DNA of 30,488 nucleotides from JAJKIP01 sp040509055 (GCA_040509055.1 JBEVLT010000459.1:1-30488); one strand, 5' to 3'; positions 1 to 7,551 are shown, counted from the first letter of the stretch. Notes: generated by a model not told the origin, from the sequence alone. Made by a program: numbers and translations.

Positions 1-1
1 C

Positions 2-1015
2 GGATCAACCATACAGGTCGGCCATAACACCATCGGAGGTGATAAAACCTTTATTATCGCCGAAGTAGGGGCTAATCATTGCCAGAGCCTGCAGCTGGCT
101 TACGATCATATCGATGCGGCTGTAGCCTGCGGCGCCGATGCCGTCAAGTTCCAGTCTATCAACCTCGACGAGCTGTACTACCAGCCTTCCGAAGCTACGG
201 TGGCGCTGCACAAACAGATCGATTTCCCGGAAGAATGGCATCCGCTGCTGAAGGAATACTGTGATAAAAAAGGGATTGTCTTTTTTTCCTCACCTACCTA
301 CCTGAGGTCGATCGACCTGCTGGAAGAAGTGAATGTATCGCTGTACAAGCTGGCTTCGGCACAGGTAGGCACCTTTCCCCAGTTGGTAAAACGAGTGGCG
401 GCCACCGGCAAACCGGTTATTTTATCTACCGGCCTGGTGAGCTATTCCGAGCTGGAGCGGGTGGTGAAGATCTTCAACGAAGCCGGCAACCCGAACTTTA
501 TTATCCTGCATTGCAACAGCATTTATCCCACACCGTTTCATAAAGTGCACCTGCAGCTGATGGAGACCTACCGCAAGATGTTTGGCTGCGTGGTAGGCTT
601 TTCCGATCATACGGAAGGGATCGCGATCCCAACGGCAGCCGTCGCGCTGGGCGCTAAAGTGATCGAAAAACATTTTGTGCTGGATAAGACCATGCCTTCG
701 CCGGATGCGCCGATCGCCATCGAGCCGCCGATGTTTAAGGAAATGGTAGATGCTATCCGGGCCGTAGAACAAGCTACCGCACCCTATTCCCGCACGGAGA
801 TCTATGCCGAGGAAAAGGGTTTCAAGGACAAGATCGCTACGCGGCTGTTCCTGAAAGCCGATAAAAAGGCCGGCGAAACGCTTACCGAATCCGATTTTAA
901 TTTTTTGCGATACACGGAAGGGATCGATTGCCGGTATATGGATACGGCGATCGGCAGGCAATTAAAACGTGATTTGGCGGCAGGCTCCGTTCTCCAATCA
1001 GCTGATATCGGGTGA
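2..1015 (+). CDS. neuB: NeuB/PseI-like nonulosonic acid synthase (5' end cut)
   Basis: The reading frame is open from base 2, and only about ten N-terminal residues seem to be missing (337 visible, near the family length). An N-terminal TIM barrel is recognisable from FIIAEVGANH (visible residues 17-26), LSTG, HCNSIYP, GFSDHTEG and VIEKHF. A C-terminal SAF (antifreeze-like) domain fills the last 60 residues. Family members condense phosphoenolpyruvate with an N-acyl hexosamine to give sialic, pseudaminic or legionaminic acid. Usual family motifs are altered: NHNG is NHCQ, and the conserved PDH near visible residue 236 is PDA followed by PIAIEP. PseI enzymes also lack that His but have Ser. 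Together with the PseG-like and PseH-like genes downstream, a pseudaminic-type product is more likely than Neu5Ac. Family is sure; substrate is not. Confidence 0.9.
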   Translation, partial: GSTIQVGHNTIGGDKTFIIAEVGANHCQSLQLAYDHIDAAVACGADAVKFQSINLDELYYQPSEATVALHKQIDFPEEWHPLLKEYCDKKGIVFFSSPTYLRSIDLLEEVNVSLYKLASAQVGTFPQLVKRVAATGKPVILSTGLVSYSELERVVKIFNEAGNPNFIILHCNSIYPTPFHKVHLQLMETYRKMFGCVVGFSDHTEGIAIPTAAVALGAKVIEKHFVLDKTMPSPDAPIAIEPPMFKEMVDAIRAVEQATAPYSRTEIYAEEKGFKDKIATRLFLKADKKAGETLTESDFNFLRYTEGIDCRYMDTAIGRQLKRDLAAGSVLQSADIG

Positions 1016-1110
1016 AGCAGCTGAATAGCATCGAATTCAGTAACGATACCTGTCATTTCAGGCAGATGCAGTTTGCGCCGGTGCTGGCGAAAAGCAGGCA
1101 TCTGGTTTAA
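1012..1110 (+). other. Possible 32-codon mini-ORF bridging two genes
   Basis: A GTG overlapping the synthase stop (GTGA) opens a short frame that ends TAA two bases before the next ATG. The predicted peptide starts MKQLNSIEF and matches nothing I recognise. It fills the 97-base gap completely, so it could serve translational coupling or be chance. No hairpin or promoter was seen in the gap. Confidence 0.2.
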
Positions 1111-1112
1111 TC

Positions 1113-2324
1113 ATGAATACAATGAAAAAAATTCTTGTCATCGGGTCCGGCTGGGAACAGTATGCCCTTATTCAAACGATCAAAGAAGAAGGTCATTCGG
1201 TCATTGCTACGAATCCGAAGATGAATGCGGACGGCTTCAAGCTGGCCGATAGTTATTATGTGAAGGACAGCCGCGATATCAAAGCCCATATTTCCATTGC
1301 GCAAACCCACGGTATCGATGCGGTGGTGACGGACAACTGTGATTATTCTTTTTATACGGCTGCCGTGGTCGCGTCCAAACTAAAGCTGCCGTTTGCAACC
1401 ATCCGGTCGGCCATTTATTCCAACGATAAATTTGAGCAGCGCGAAAGCTGCAAGCGCACCGGCATCGGGCAGCCCGAGTATTACAAGGTGAAAAAGCCGG
1501 ACGAGCTGTTTGCGGCGGCGCACAGGATCGGGTACCCTATCATCCTGAAACCGGTCGACAGCCGGGGCACTTTCGGGGTGACGATCATCAACAACGATGA
1601 AGAGCTGGAAGCCGCCTTCTACGACGCCATCGATAATTCGCCTTCCCGCACGCTGATCGCAGAAAAGTTTATCCACGGCACGCTGGTAACGGTGGATGGA
1701 TTTTGCTTTAAGAACGGGCACCGTGCTCTTGCCGTAGCCTCGCGCAGGTTTGAAGAAGGACCAAAGCCTGTTACCAAAGAGATCATTTACCCGGCACAGT
1801 TTACCGACGAGATCAACCTGCGGCTGCTGAAGAATCACGAGGCCGTGGTAGAAAGCCTGGAATACAGCTATGGCCATACGCATGGTGAATATATCCTGAC
1901 GGCGGACAATGAAATATTCCTGGTGGAATGTACCAACCGGGGCGGAGGCGTCTATACCTCTACCGTGATTGTGCCCCTGCTCACCGATATTAACCTCAAC
2001 CGCATCCTGCTGCACCAATCGCTGGGCGATGATGATTTTGAGGCAGAGGGCACGCGGCTGGAATCGATGAAACGGTCGGTAATCCTGACCTTCCTCGACT
2101 TCGAAGTAGGGCATGTGATCAAAAAGATCAACGTGCAGGAAATGCTGGACAAGCCGTACACCGTACGGTTCCGTTCCTTCTACGGGGAAAATGATATGGT
2201 GGAGTCGATCGAGAATTGTGCTTCGCGCCACTCCATGCTGGTGCTGCAGGGCGATGATGCAAAAGCGGCACAGGCTAACCTGTCAGCCTTTAAAGAGGCA
2301 CTTAGGGTAGACTACTACAAATAA
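1113..2324 (+). CDS. ATP-grasp ligase
   Basis: A 403-residue protein with the carbamoyl-phosphate-synthase/amino-acid-ligase layout. A Rossmann-like pre-ATP-grasp domain (ILVIGSGWEQ, residues 7-16) comes first, then the ATP-grasp core. IILKP at 143-147 supplies the ATP-binding Lys146, AEKF at 183-186 the adenine-side Glu, and VECTNRGGG at 271-279 the metal-binding Glu/Asn pair. Such enzymes join a carboxylate to an amine, thiol or bicarbonate through an acyl-phosphate. The substrate cannot be read from sequence. Placement between the synthase and an aldolase suggests it ligates a small acid to an amino sugar or builds that acid; this is inference. An ATG three codons downstream (1122) is an equally good start. 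The next gene begins four bases after the stop. Confidence 0.87.
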   Translation: MNTMKKILVIGSGWEQYALIQTIKEEGHSVIATNPKMNADGFKLADSYYVKDSRDIKAHISIAQTHGIDAVVTDNCDYSFYTAAVVASKLKLPFATIRSAIYSNDKFEQRESCKRTGIGQPEYYKVKKPDELFAAAHRIGYPIILKPVDSRGTFGVTIINNDEELEAAFYDAIDNSPSRTLIAEKFIHGTLVTVDGFCFKNGHRALAVASRRFEEGPKPVTKEIIYPAQFTDEINLRLLKNHEAVVESLEYSYGHTHGEYILTADNEIFLVECTNRGGGVYTSTVIVPLLTDINLNRILLHQSLGDDDFEAEGTRLESMKRSVILTFLDFEVGHVIKKINVQEMLDKPYTVRFRSFYGENDMVESIENCASRHSMLVLQGDDAKAAQANLSAFKEALRVDYYK

Positions 2325-2328
2325 TGTT

Positions 2329-3333
2329 ATGATCAATATTGTTGAAAATACACTGCGGGACGGTTCTTACCTGATCGATTTCCAGTTTGACAAGGATCAG
2401 ACAGCTGCTATCACCGGTGGACTGGCCCGGCTGGGATTCGAGTATATCGAGGTGGGGCATGGACTGGGACTGGGCGCCTGGAACAATCCTAAAACAGGAC
2501 TGGCCCGGCAATCCGATACGGAATATATACAGGCGGCAAAAGCCGCGGCGCCGGATGCTAAAGTAGGCGTGTTCTTTATCCCCGGTATCGGCACCAAAGA
2601 CGATATCGACCGGGCCATCGACAACGGTATCAGCTTTATCCGCATCGGCAACAATGTAGACGGATTCGAACGGGCGCATGATTTTGCCGTATACGCCAAG
2701 TCCAAAGGTTTGTTCGTGGCCGTGAACCTGATGAAAAGCTATGGTGTCAAATCCTACGAGTTTACCACCATCGCCCGCGAGATCGACCGCTGGCAGGTAG
2801 CCGATGCGATTTACCTCGTGGATTCGGCCGGCTGCATGATGCCCGAAGAAGTATTTGAATACATCGACCGAACCAAGGAAAAAGTAAGCACACAGCTGGG
2901 ATTTCATGGACACAACAACTTGTCGCTGGCCATCGCCAATACGCTGCAGGCCGTCAAAGCAGGCGCCGCCTACCTGGATACCTGTATCCGGGGCATGGGC
3001 CGCAGCGCCGGCAATGCACAGACCGAGATCATGGTCTTCCTGCTGCAGAAGATGGGCATCTCGCCGATCAGCACGGATATCTACCAGTTTTATGATTTTG
3101 CCAATGAGTTCATCGTGCCGCTGATGCCGGTGAGCCAGGGCCTGTCGGACGAAGAGATCCATATCGGTATCAGCCGCTTCCACACCAGCTTTATGCCGAT
3201 GGTAAACAAAGTGGCGGAAACATTCAATGTCGACAAAAAGAAAGTGATCAAGATCGTTTCCGATATCAATTGCATTAACCCCTCCGAGCAATTGTTTACG
3301 GACATTGCTTCGCAACTGGTCAACCGCTCATGA
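2329..3333 (+). CDS. DRE-TIM aldolase, DmpG/HMGL-like
   Basis: A 334-residue protein that follows the 4-hydroxy-2-oxovalerate aldolase (DmpG/BphI) pattern along the barrel: NTLRDG at 7-12, EVGHGLGLG at 41-49, PGIGT at 85-89, VDSAG at 164-168, the metal-binding GFHGHNNLS at 191-199 and GMGRSAGN at 222-229. The catalytic Arg and metal-binding Asp of LRDG and the HxH pair are present. The catalytic His that follows LRDG in BphI (His20) is Tyr14 here, so the chemistry probably differs from pyruvate/acetaldehyde aldol cleavage. No acylating aldehyde dehydrogenase partner (DmpF) lies nearby, which argues against a catabolic role. It probably forms or cleaves a C-C bond in a precursor of a sugar substituent; that role is inferred. 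Confidence 0.85.
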   Translation: MINIVENTLRDGSYLIDFQFDKDQTAAITGGLARLGFEYIEVGHGLGLGAWNNPKTGLARQSDTEYIQAAKAAAPDAKVGVFFIPGIGTKDDIDRAIDNGISFIRIGNNVDGFERAHDFAVYAKSKGLFVAVNLMKSYGVKSYEFTTIAREIDRWQVADAIYLVDSAGCMMPEEVFEYIDRTKEKVSTQLGFHGHNNLSLAIANTLQAVKAGAAYLDTCIRGMGRSAGNAQTEIMVFLLQKMGISPISTDIYQFYDFANEFIVPLMPVSQGLSDEEIHIGISRFHTSFMPMVNKVAETFNVDKKKVIKIVSDINCINPSEQLFTDIASQLVNRS

Positions 3334-3983
3334 AGAAAGAACTGGAAGAAATATCCGAGATGATGGTGGCCCGCTACTCCAACCGGTACAAAAAGCTGGG
3401 CTACGATATGCATACGCTGGGCTGGGGATCGAAGGAGCAGCAGGAGTACCGTTTCCGGCAAACCCTGTCCGGCATCGAATTCAGCGCGGATAAAACGCTG
3501 ATCGATATCGGGTGCGGCTTCGGTGATTATTTTGCGTTTTTAGCGGCAGAACAGCTTCCGGTAAAAAAATATTACGGATGGGACATCAACCCTGACCTGA
3601 TCGGTGAAGCAGCAAAGATCTGGGAGAAAAATCCGGCCGCGGCATTCAGTGTGGTAAACATCAGTACCGGGCAGCCGGTACCGGCAACAGCCGATATCGC
3701 CATCATGCTGGGCCTGCTGAACCTGAACCTGCAAGGGAAAGTGGATAATTACGAGTATTCATCCGGCCTGATCAAAAATGCCTTTGCCTGTGTGAGCGAA
3801 GTGCTGGTGGTAGACTTTCTGAGTGCGCAGCTGACGCCGGATTATCCCCAAGAGGACTTCATATTTTACCATGAGCCGGCTAGAATGCTGGAATTTGCGC
3901 TAACGCTGAGCCCGAACGTGGTGCTCAGGCACAACTATGCACCCATCCCGCAAAAGGAATTCATGCTTTTTATTTATAAATAA
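3330..3983 (+). CDS. Class I SAM-dependent methyltransferase
   Basis: 217 residues. The SAM-binding motif I is LIDIGCGFGDYFAFL, followed by YYGWDIN with the acidic end of strand 2. The start ATG overlaps the aldolase stop (ATGA), implying coupled translation and a linked role. The N-terminal part is charged and helical, and there is no membrane segment or signal. It could methylate the product of the ATP-grasp/aldolase genes or the sugar itself; nothing in the sequence decides this. It is not FkbM-like, unlike most other methyltransferases in the window. Confidence 0.8.
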   Translation: MKKELEEISEMMVARYSNRYKKLGYDMHTLGWGSKEQQEYRFRQTLSGIEFSADKTLIDIGCGFGDYFAFLAAEQLPVKKYYGWDINPDLIGEAAKIWEKNPAAAFSVVNISTGQPVPATADIAIMLGLLNLNLQGKVDNYEYSSGLIKNAFACVSEVLVVDFLSAQLTPDYPQEDFIFYHEPARMLEFALTLSPNVVLRHNYAPIPQKEFMLFIYK

Positions 3984-3986
3984 ATC

Positions 3987-4808
3987 ATGAAAGTATTCGA
4001 CTTCAACATACACCTGCCCAATATCCGGCATGAGGATGTGAACGTGGTGATCAACCAGGACCTGAACCTGCAAATGACTGATGTATTCGAGGGGCTTGAC
4101 CTGCATGCGGAATTTATCAACCGTTCGGCAGGGGCTAATTTCCTGTTGTTCAACACGGGTCTTTTTAATGAAGGCGGCGCGGCAGCAACCTTTTCGGATC
4201 AAACGGCTGCGTTGAGAAACAGCAGCAGCTTCACAGCGCTGACCGATTTCCGCCGCTACAACGTGCATGAGTACCTGGATGCGGTGAAGGCGGCAGGAGT
4301 GAAAGGCATCATGTTCAACTCTTACCTGCAGCAGATCGCCGATGCGGATTTCACAGAAGTGTACAAGGCCTGTAAATATGCCGAAGAGCTGGGCCTGTTT
4401 ATTTGCATCGATGGCAGCTATGGCACTTCCAAGATGTACAGCTACGACAACCTGAAGCTGGCCTGTTTTATCGCCGACCTGGTGACCAAAGTGCCGATCC
4501 TGATCATTCACAGCGGCGGCTACCGCGTGATGGAAGCCATGCTGCTGGCATTCGATAAAAAAAATGTGTGGCTGGACACTTCTTTTTCACTGCCGTTTTA
4601 TATCGGGTCTTCACTGGAAAAGGATTATGCCTTTACCTATAAAACGGTGGGCACACACCGGATCGTATTCGGCTCAGACTATCCGTATGCCAATGCGGAA
4701 GCGGCGCTGGACATCCACCTGAAGTTTTTTGAAAAGCATGGTTTCAGCGCCGGCCAGGCAGAAGATATTTTGTATAATAACTCCCAGCGCCTGTTGCACC
4801 GTGGATGA
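3987..4808 (+). CDS. Amidohydrolase-fold protein with altered metal site
   Basis: 273 residues with the amidohydrolase-2 TIM-barrel plan (relatives: ACMSD and PDC-lactonase types). Strand 1 reads DFNIHLP at 5-11, strand 6 LIIHSGG with His175, and strand 8 FGSDYPY with Asp231. The C-terminal ILYNNSQRLL matches the usual 'NA.RLL' ending. The first His of the usual HxH is Asn7, and the strand-5 His position appears to be Asp142 (CIDGSYG), so metal binding may be weakened or changed. It may hydrolyse, decarboxylate or lactonise a small acid linked to the neighbouring aldolase and ligase. The final eight bases overlap the next gene's GTG start. Confidence 0.75.
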   Translation: MKVFDFNIHLPNIRHEDVNVVINQDLNLQMTDVFEGLDLHAEFINRSAGANFLLFNTGLFNEGGAAATFSDQTAALRNSSSFTALTDFRRYNVHEYLDAVKAAGVKGIMFNSYLQQIADADFTEVYKACKYAEELGLFICIDGSYGTSKMYSYDNLKLACFIADLVTKVPILIIHSGGYRVMEAMLLAFDKKNVWLDTSFSLPFYIGSSLEKDYAFTYKTVGTHRIVFGSDYPYANAEAALDIHLKFFEKHGFSAGQAEDILYNNSQRLLHRG

Positions 4809-5760
4809 CCTGCTGATCCTGACAGAAGGGGGCGAAGGAATCGGCCTGGGGCATATCACCCGTTGTTCTGCCATTGCAGCGTGGGTGCAAAAGCAGGGAA
4901 GAACCTGCAGGATGGTGATCGACTGGCATGGCGGGGGCCATCATCCCGGGAATGTGGAAGAAGCGAACTGGATGGATTGGGAAGTGGCCAATGCTTCCTT
5001 TCGCGCTGTGCTGGTAGACTCCTACAAAGCGCAGGCAGCAGTGTACCGGAAGATCAAAAGCTTTGCAGAACGATTGGTGGTGATGGATGATTATCACCGG
5101 CTGCCGGAATACGGGGCTGACCTGATTGTCAACCCGAATAGTTACGGTGACAGCCTTACGTATGCTGAAAAATCGGCAAGCGGCAGTCAATATGTGATCC
5201 TGCGGCAAGCGTTCCGCGAATGCACAGAGAGGTACGCGCTGCGTGAGGAAGTGAAAAATATCTTCGTTACCGTTGGCGGAACGGATATCCGGTCGATGTT
5301 GCCGGCGCTCGCTGCCATCCTGGAAAATACGGATCGTGAAGTGGTGTTTGTTTGCGGGAATGAGGCCACCGCGCAGGCTATGAACGACCGGTTTGGCGGC
5401 AACCCCCGTTTCAGCTTTTACGGATTTGCCGGGCCGGACCTGATGTGCCGGCTGATGCTGGATAGTGATGTAGCCATCTCCGCCTGTGGGCAAACCCTGC
5501 ATGAGCTGGCTTACCTGGGTGTTCCTGCAATTGGTATCCGCATTGGCGATGACCAGCTGCTGAACCAGCAGGCGTATATCAATACAGGATTTCTTTCCAT
5601 GGCCATTGACTGGGACAGCGGGGAACTGGAAAGTTTGCTGCAGCATGAACTAAACGGGTTGAATAGCATGGAAGCAAGAGCGGCAAAAAGCAAAATCGGG
5701 ATGAACATCATAGACGGGAAAGGAGTAGAAAGGATCGCTCAACTTATTTTTCATGGCTGA
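4801..5760 (+). CDS. pseG: PseG-like UDP-sugar hydrolase
   Basis: About 319 residues, GT-B-like fold. GLGHITRC (15-22) matches the PseG GxGHxxR signature, followed by VVMDDYHRL, a GGTDIRS loop opening the second domain, and ISACGQTLHELAYLGVPAI with DDQLLNQ near the C terminus. PseG removes UDP from 2,4-diacetamido-2,4,6-trideoxy-L-altrose to give the PseI substrate. GTG at 4801 is chosen because the hydrophobic first strand (DLLILTEGG) begins there and overlaps the preceding stop. An upstream ATG at 4729 would add 24 residues lying wholly inside the amidohydrolase gene. The stop overlaps the next start (ATGGCTGA). Exact sugar is inferred. Confidence 0.83.
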   Translation: MDDLLILTEGGEGIGLGHITRCSAIAAWVQKQGRTCRMVIDWHGGGHHPGNVEEANWMDWEVANASFRAVLVDSYKAQAAVYRKIKSFAERLVVMDDYHRLPEYGADLIVNPNSYGDSLTYAEKSASGSQYVILRQAFRECTERYALREEVKNIFVTVGGTDIRSMLPALAAILENTDREVVFVCGNEATAQAMNDRFGGNPRFSFYGFAGPDLMCRLMLDSDVAISACGQTLHELAYLGVPAIGIRIGDDQLLNQQAYINTGFLSMAIDWDSGELESLLQHELNGLNSMEARAAKSKIGMNIIDGKGVERIAQLIFHG

Positions 5761-6220
5761 TCAATTGACATACCGACTGGCGAAGCCAGAGGACAGTCGC
5801 CTGTATTTTTACTGGGCCAATGACGACGCGGTACGGGCCAACTCGTTTTCGCCCGGCAAAATAGAATGGGAGATACATGAGGACTGGTTTCGTAAAAAAC
5901 TGGCCGCCGATGATTCTTATTTGCTGGTTTTTTTTGCCGGTGCTGACGCGGTAGGCCAGGTGAGGATGGATCGGGGCGCTGGCAACGTTCTGGAGATCGA
6001 CGTCAGTGTAGACAAGGCATGGCGGGGTAAAAAAATCGGGCATGCGATTATGATGACTATCAGAGAAATCTCGGATAAATACTTTCCTTCGATGCGGATA
6101 AAAGGAATTATACAGAAACAGAATATTGCTTCTGTCAGGGCGTTTGAATCGGCTGGGTTTTTGAAGGAAGAAGAGGTGATGGTGAAAGATATTCTATGTG
6201 ACGTTTTTTATTTACATTGA
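5753..6220 (+). CDS. pseH: GNAT N-acetyltransferase, PseH-like (copy 1)
   Basis: 155 residues, a single GNAT domain. The N-terminal LTYRLAKPEDSRLYFYWAND is typical of PseH/WecD-like sugar acetyltransferases. Strand 4 (VLEIDVSVDKAWRGKKIG) holds the acetyl-CoA pyrophosphate loop, and N-IASVRAFESAGF is the C-terminal GNAT motif. It should N-acylate the 4-amino group of a UDP-amino sugar before PseG acts. It begins inside the pseG stop. The neighbouring gene at 6331 is a diverged tandem copy, about 55% identical by eye. Confidence 0.82.
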   Translation: MADQLTYRLAKPEDSRLYFYWANDDAVRANSFSPGKIEWEIHEDWFRKKLAADDSYLLVFFAGADAVGQVRMDRGAGNVLEIDVSVDKAWRGKKIGHAIMMTIREISDKYFPSMRIKGIIQKQNIASVRAFESAGFLKEEEVMVKDILCDVFYLH

Positions 6221-6285
6221 TGGAAGAATTGCTTACAATAAAAAAGCTAATGGTTGAAAGGCAGCGAAAGGATCTGCCTGGATAA
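6220..6285 (+). other. Possible 21-codon mini-ORF
   Basis: ATG overlaps the stop of the first GNAT gene (TGATG) and the frame runs to TAA at 6283. The peptide begins MEELLTIKKLM. Its bases belong to the decayed pseG tail, so it is likely a by-product of the duplication, though ribosomes could enter it by coupling. Confidence 0.15.
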
Positions 6286-6330
6286 TTGATGGAAAAAGTT
6301 AGGGTGGAGGGGCTGCTCAACTTATTTCCG
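6221..6330 (+). pseudogene. Decayed copy of the pseG 3' end
   Basis: Read with a frame change, this gap repeats the C terminus of the PseG-like protein. EELL and then AAK...IIDGK...AQLI occur in the same order and nearly the same spacing as LESLL, AAK...IIDGK...AQLI in the intact gene. In-frame stops interrupt it, for example TAG at 6300. The DNA match GCTCAACTTATTT lies just before both GNAT starts. It is best explained as the residue of the tandem duplication that produced the second GNAT gene. Confidence 0.65.
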
Positions 6331-6822
6331 ATGAGTATTCAATTGACATACCGGCTGGCGGCACCGGAAGATTGCCGCCTGTATTTTGACTGGGCAAATG
6401 ATGCAGATGTACGGGCGAACTCTTATTCGCCCGGCAAAATAGAGTGGGAAAACCATCAGCGATGGTTTCATAAAAGGATTGCCTCTCCCGATTCTTATAT
6501 GCTGGTCTTTTATGCCGGTACAGAACCGGTAGGGCAGCTGAGACTGGACCGCATCAGCGACACAGACCTGCTGCTGGACCTGAGCGTAGACAAAGCATGG
6601 AGGTCCAGAAAGGTCGGGAAGCAAATGATGGCGGCAGGAAGGGATATCCTGGTCAAGTTTTTCCCCTGGATGCGTATCAAAGGCGAGCCGCACCGGGACA
6701 ATATTGCTTCTATTAAAATGCTCGAGGCCGCCGGGTTTGTAAAGGTGGAAGATGTGATGGTCAACGGTGTGCCCGCCTTTCTCTATTACCTGTACGGAAA
6801 TGATGGAACTATTCCGCAATAA
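6331..6822 (+). CDS. pseH: GNAT N-acyltransferase, PseH-like (copy 2)
   Basis: 163 residues. ATG at 6331 is preferred over the in-frame ATG at 6286 because MSIQLTYRLAAPEDCRLYF aligns with the first residue of copy 1, and the extra upstream codons come from duplicated pseG sequence. Strand 4 LLLDLSVDKAWRSRKVG and the motif NIASIKMLEAAGF are conserved. Differences cluster in the middle (residues around 75-85) and after position 120, where acceptor or acyl specificity could have changed. The last eight residues extend past copy 1 and overlap the deacetylase start. A second GNAT suggests two different amines or acyl groups are handled; this is inference. Confidence 0.82.
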   Translation: MSIQLTYRLAAPEDCRLYFDWANDADVRANSYSPGKIEWENHQRWFHKRIASPDSYMLVFYAGTEPVGQLRLDRISDTDLLLDLSVDKAWRSRKVGKQMMAAGRDILVKFFPWMRIKGEPHRDNIASIKMLEAAGFVKVEDVMVNGVPAFLYYLYGNDGTIPQ

Positions 6823-7513
6823 AAAGATCATGATCGTAGTGGCTCATCCTGACGATGAGCTGCTGGGCCTGGGTGCATCCATGAACCGGCTGATCGGTGA
6901 ATACCACGTGCAAACGCATGTGGTGATCCTGGGCGAGGGGATCACGTCCCGTTCTGATAAAAGAGATACCGAACGCTGGCAAAAAGAGCTGGACACGCAC
7001 CGGCAAAATATTCATGCCGCCCAGCAGGCTATCGGCTATCATTCGGTGAGCATTCACGATCTTCCGGACAACCGCTTCGATACGGTGGCCCTGCTGGACA
7101 TCATCAAGATCATCGAAAAAGAGAAGCAGGCTTTCCAGCCGGAGATCATCTTCACCCATCATGGCGGCGATGTGAACATCGATCACCAGCGTACGTTTGA
7201 AGCCGTAATCACAGCCTGCCGTCCGCTGGATGGGGAGAATGTGAAAACGATCATCACGTTCGAAACGCCATCGGGTACAGAATGGAGAGCGGCTACGGAC
7301 CCGCGTCATTTTGTCCCCAACCTGTTTGTCTCCGTTTCGGCAGACAACCTCAAGGCCAAGATAGACGGGATGGAAAGCTATGAGTTTGAAAAACGGCCGT
7401 ACCCGCATCCCCGTTCGCAGGAGGCCCTGATCATCCAGGCGCAGCGCTGGGGCATCGTGGTCGGGTGTGAATATGCAGAGGCGTTTTGCCTGGTTCGCAA
7501 TATTTGTTTTTAA
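6800..7513 (+). CDS. PIG-L (LmbE-like) zinc deacetylase
   Basis: About 237 residues with the hallmark VVAHPDDELLGLG (HPDDE at 16-20, metal and catalytic Asp). THHGGDVNIDHQRT in the middle provides further His ligands and RP is kept in the tail. Relatives de-N-acetylate GlcNAc-lipids, mycothiol precursors and other amino sugars. ATG 6800 (or 6803) is chosen because an earlier ATG at 6767 adds only residues that read the GNAT gene out of frame. It overlaps the preceding gene by 23 bases. A deacetylase beside two acetyltransferases suggests that an N-acetyl group is removed so another acyl can be installed, which fits the nearby ATP-grasp ligase. That link is inferred. Confidence 0.87.
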   Translation: MMELFRNKKIMIVVAHPDDELLGLGASMNRLIGEYHVQTHVVILGEGITSRSDKRDTERWQKELDTHRQNIHAAQQAIGYHSVSIHDLPDNRFDTVALLDIIKIIEKEKQAFQPEIIFTHHGGDVNIDHQRTFEAVITACRPLDGENVKTIITFETPSGTEWRAATDPRHFVPNLFVSVSADNLKAKIDGMESYEFEKRPYPHPRSQEALIIQAQRWGIVVGCEYAEAFCLVRNICF

Positions 7514-7551
7514 TCCGAATTCCTGTAACAGGCGTTTGCCGGTCGGCACCG

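Larger units (their letters stand above)
5627..6822 (+). repeat. Diverged tandem duplication of the pseG 3' end plus GNAT gene
   Basis: Unit 1 is about 5627-6220 and unit 2 about 6221-6822, directly abutting at the stop of the first GNAT gene. Shared runs include GCTCAACTTATTT just before each GNAT start, CAATTGACATACCG in the start region and CGCCCGGCAAAATAGA further in. The gene copies remain open, while the duplicated pseG tail in unit 2 has decayed. Unit edges are approximate because they were aligned by eye. Confidence 0.7.

Noticed and set aside
2302..3315. Long minus-strand open frame (about 337 codons) opposite the aldolase gene
   Set aside because: It mirrors the codons of a strongly recognisable plus-strand gene, has no domain motif of its own, and every neighbour is on the plus strand.
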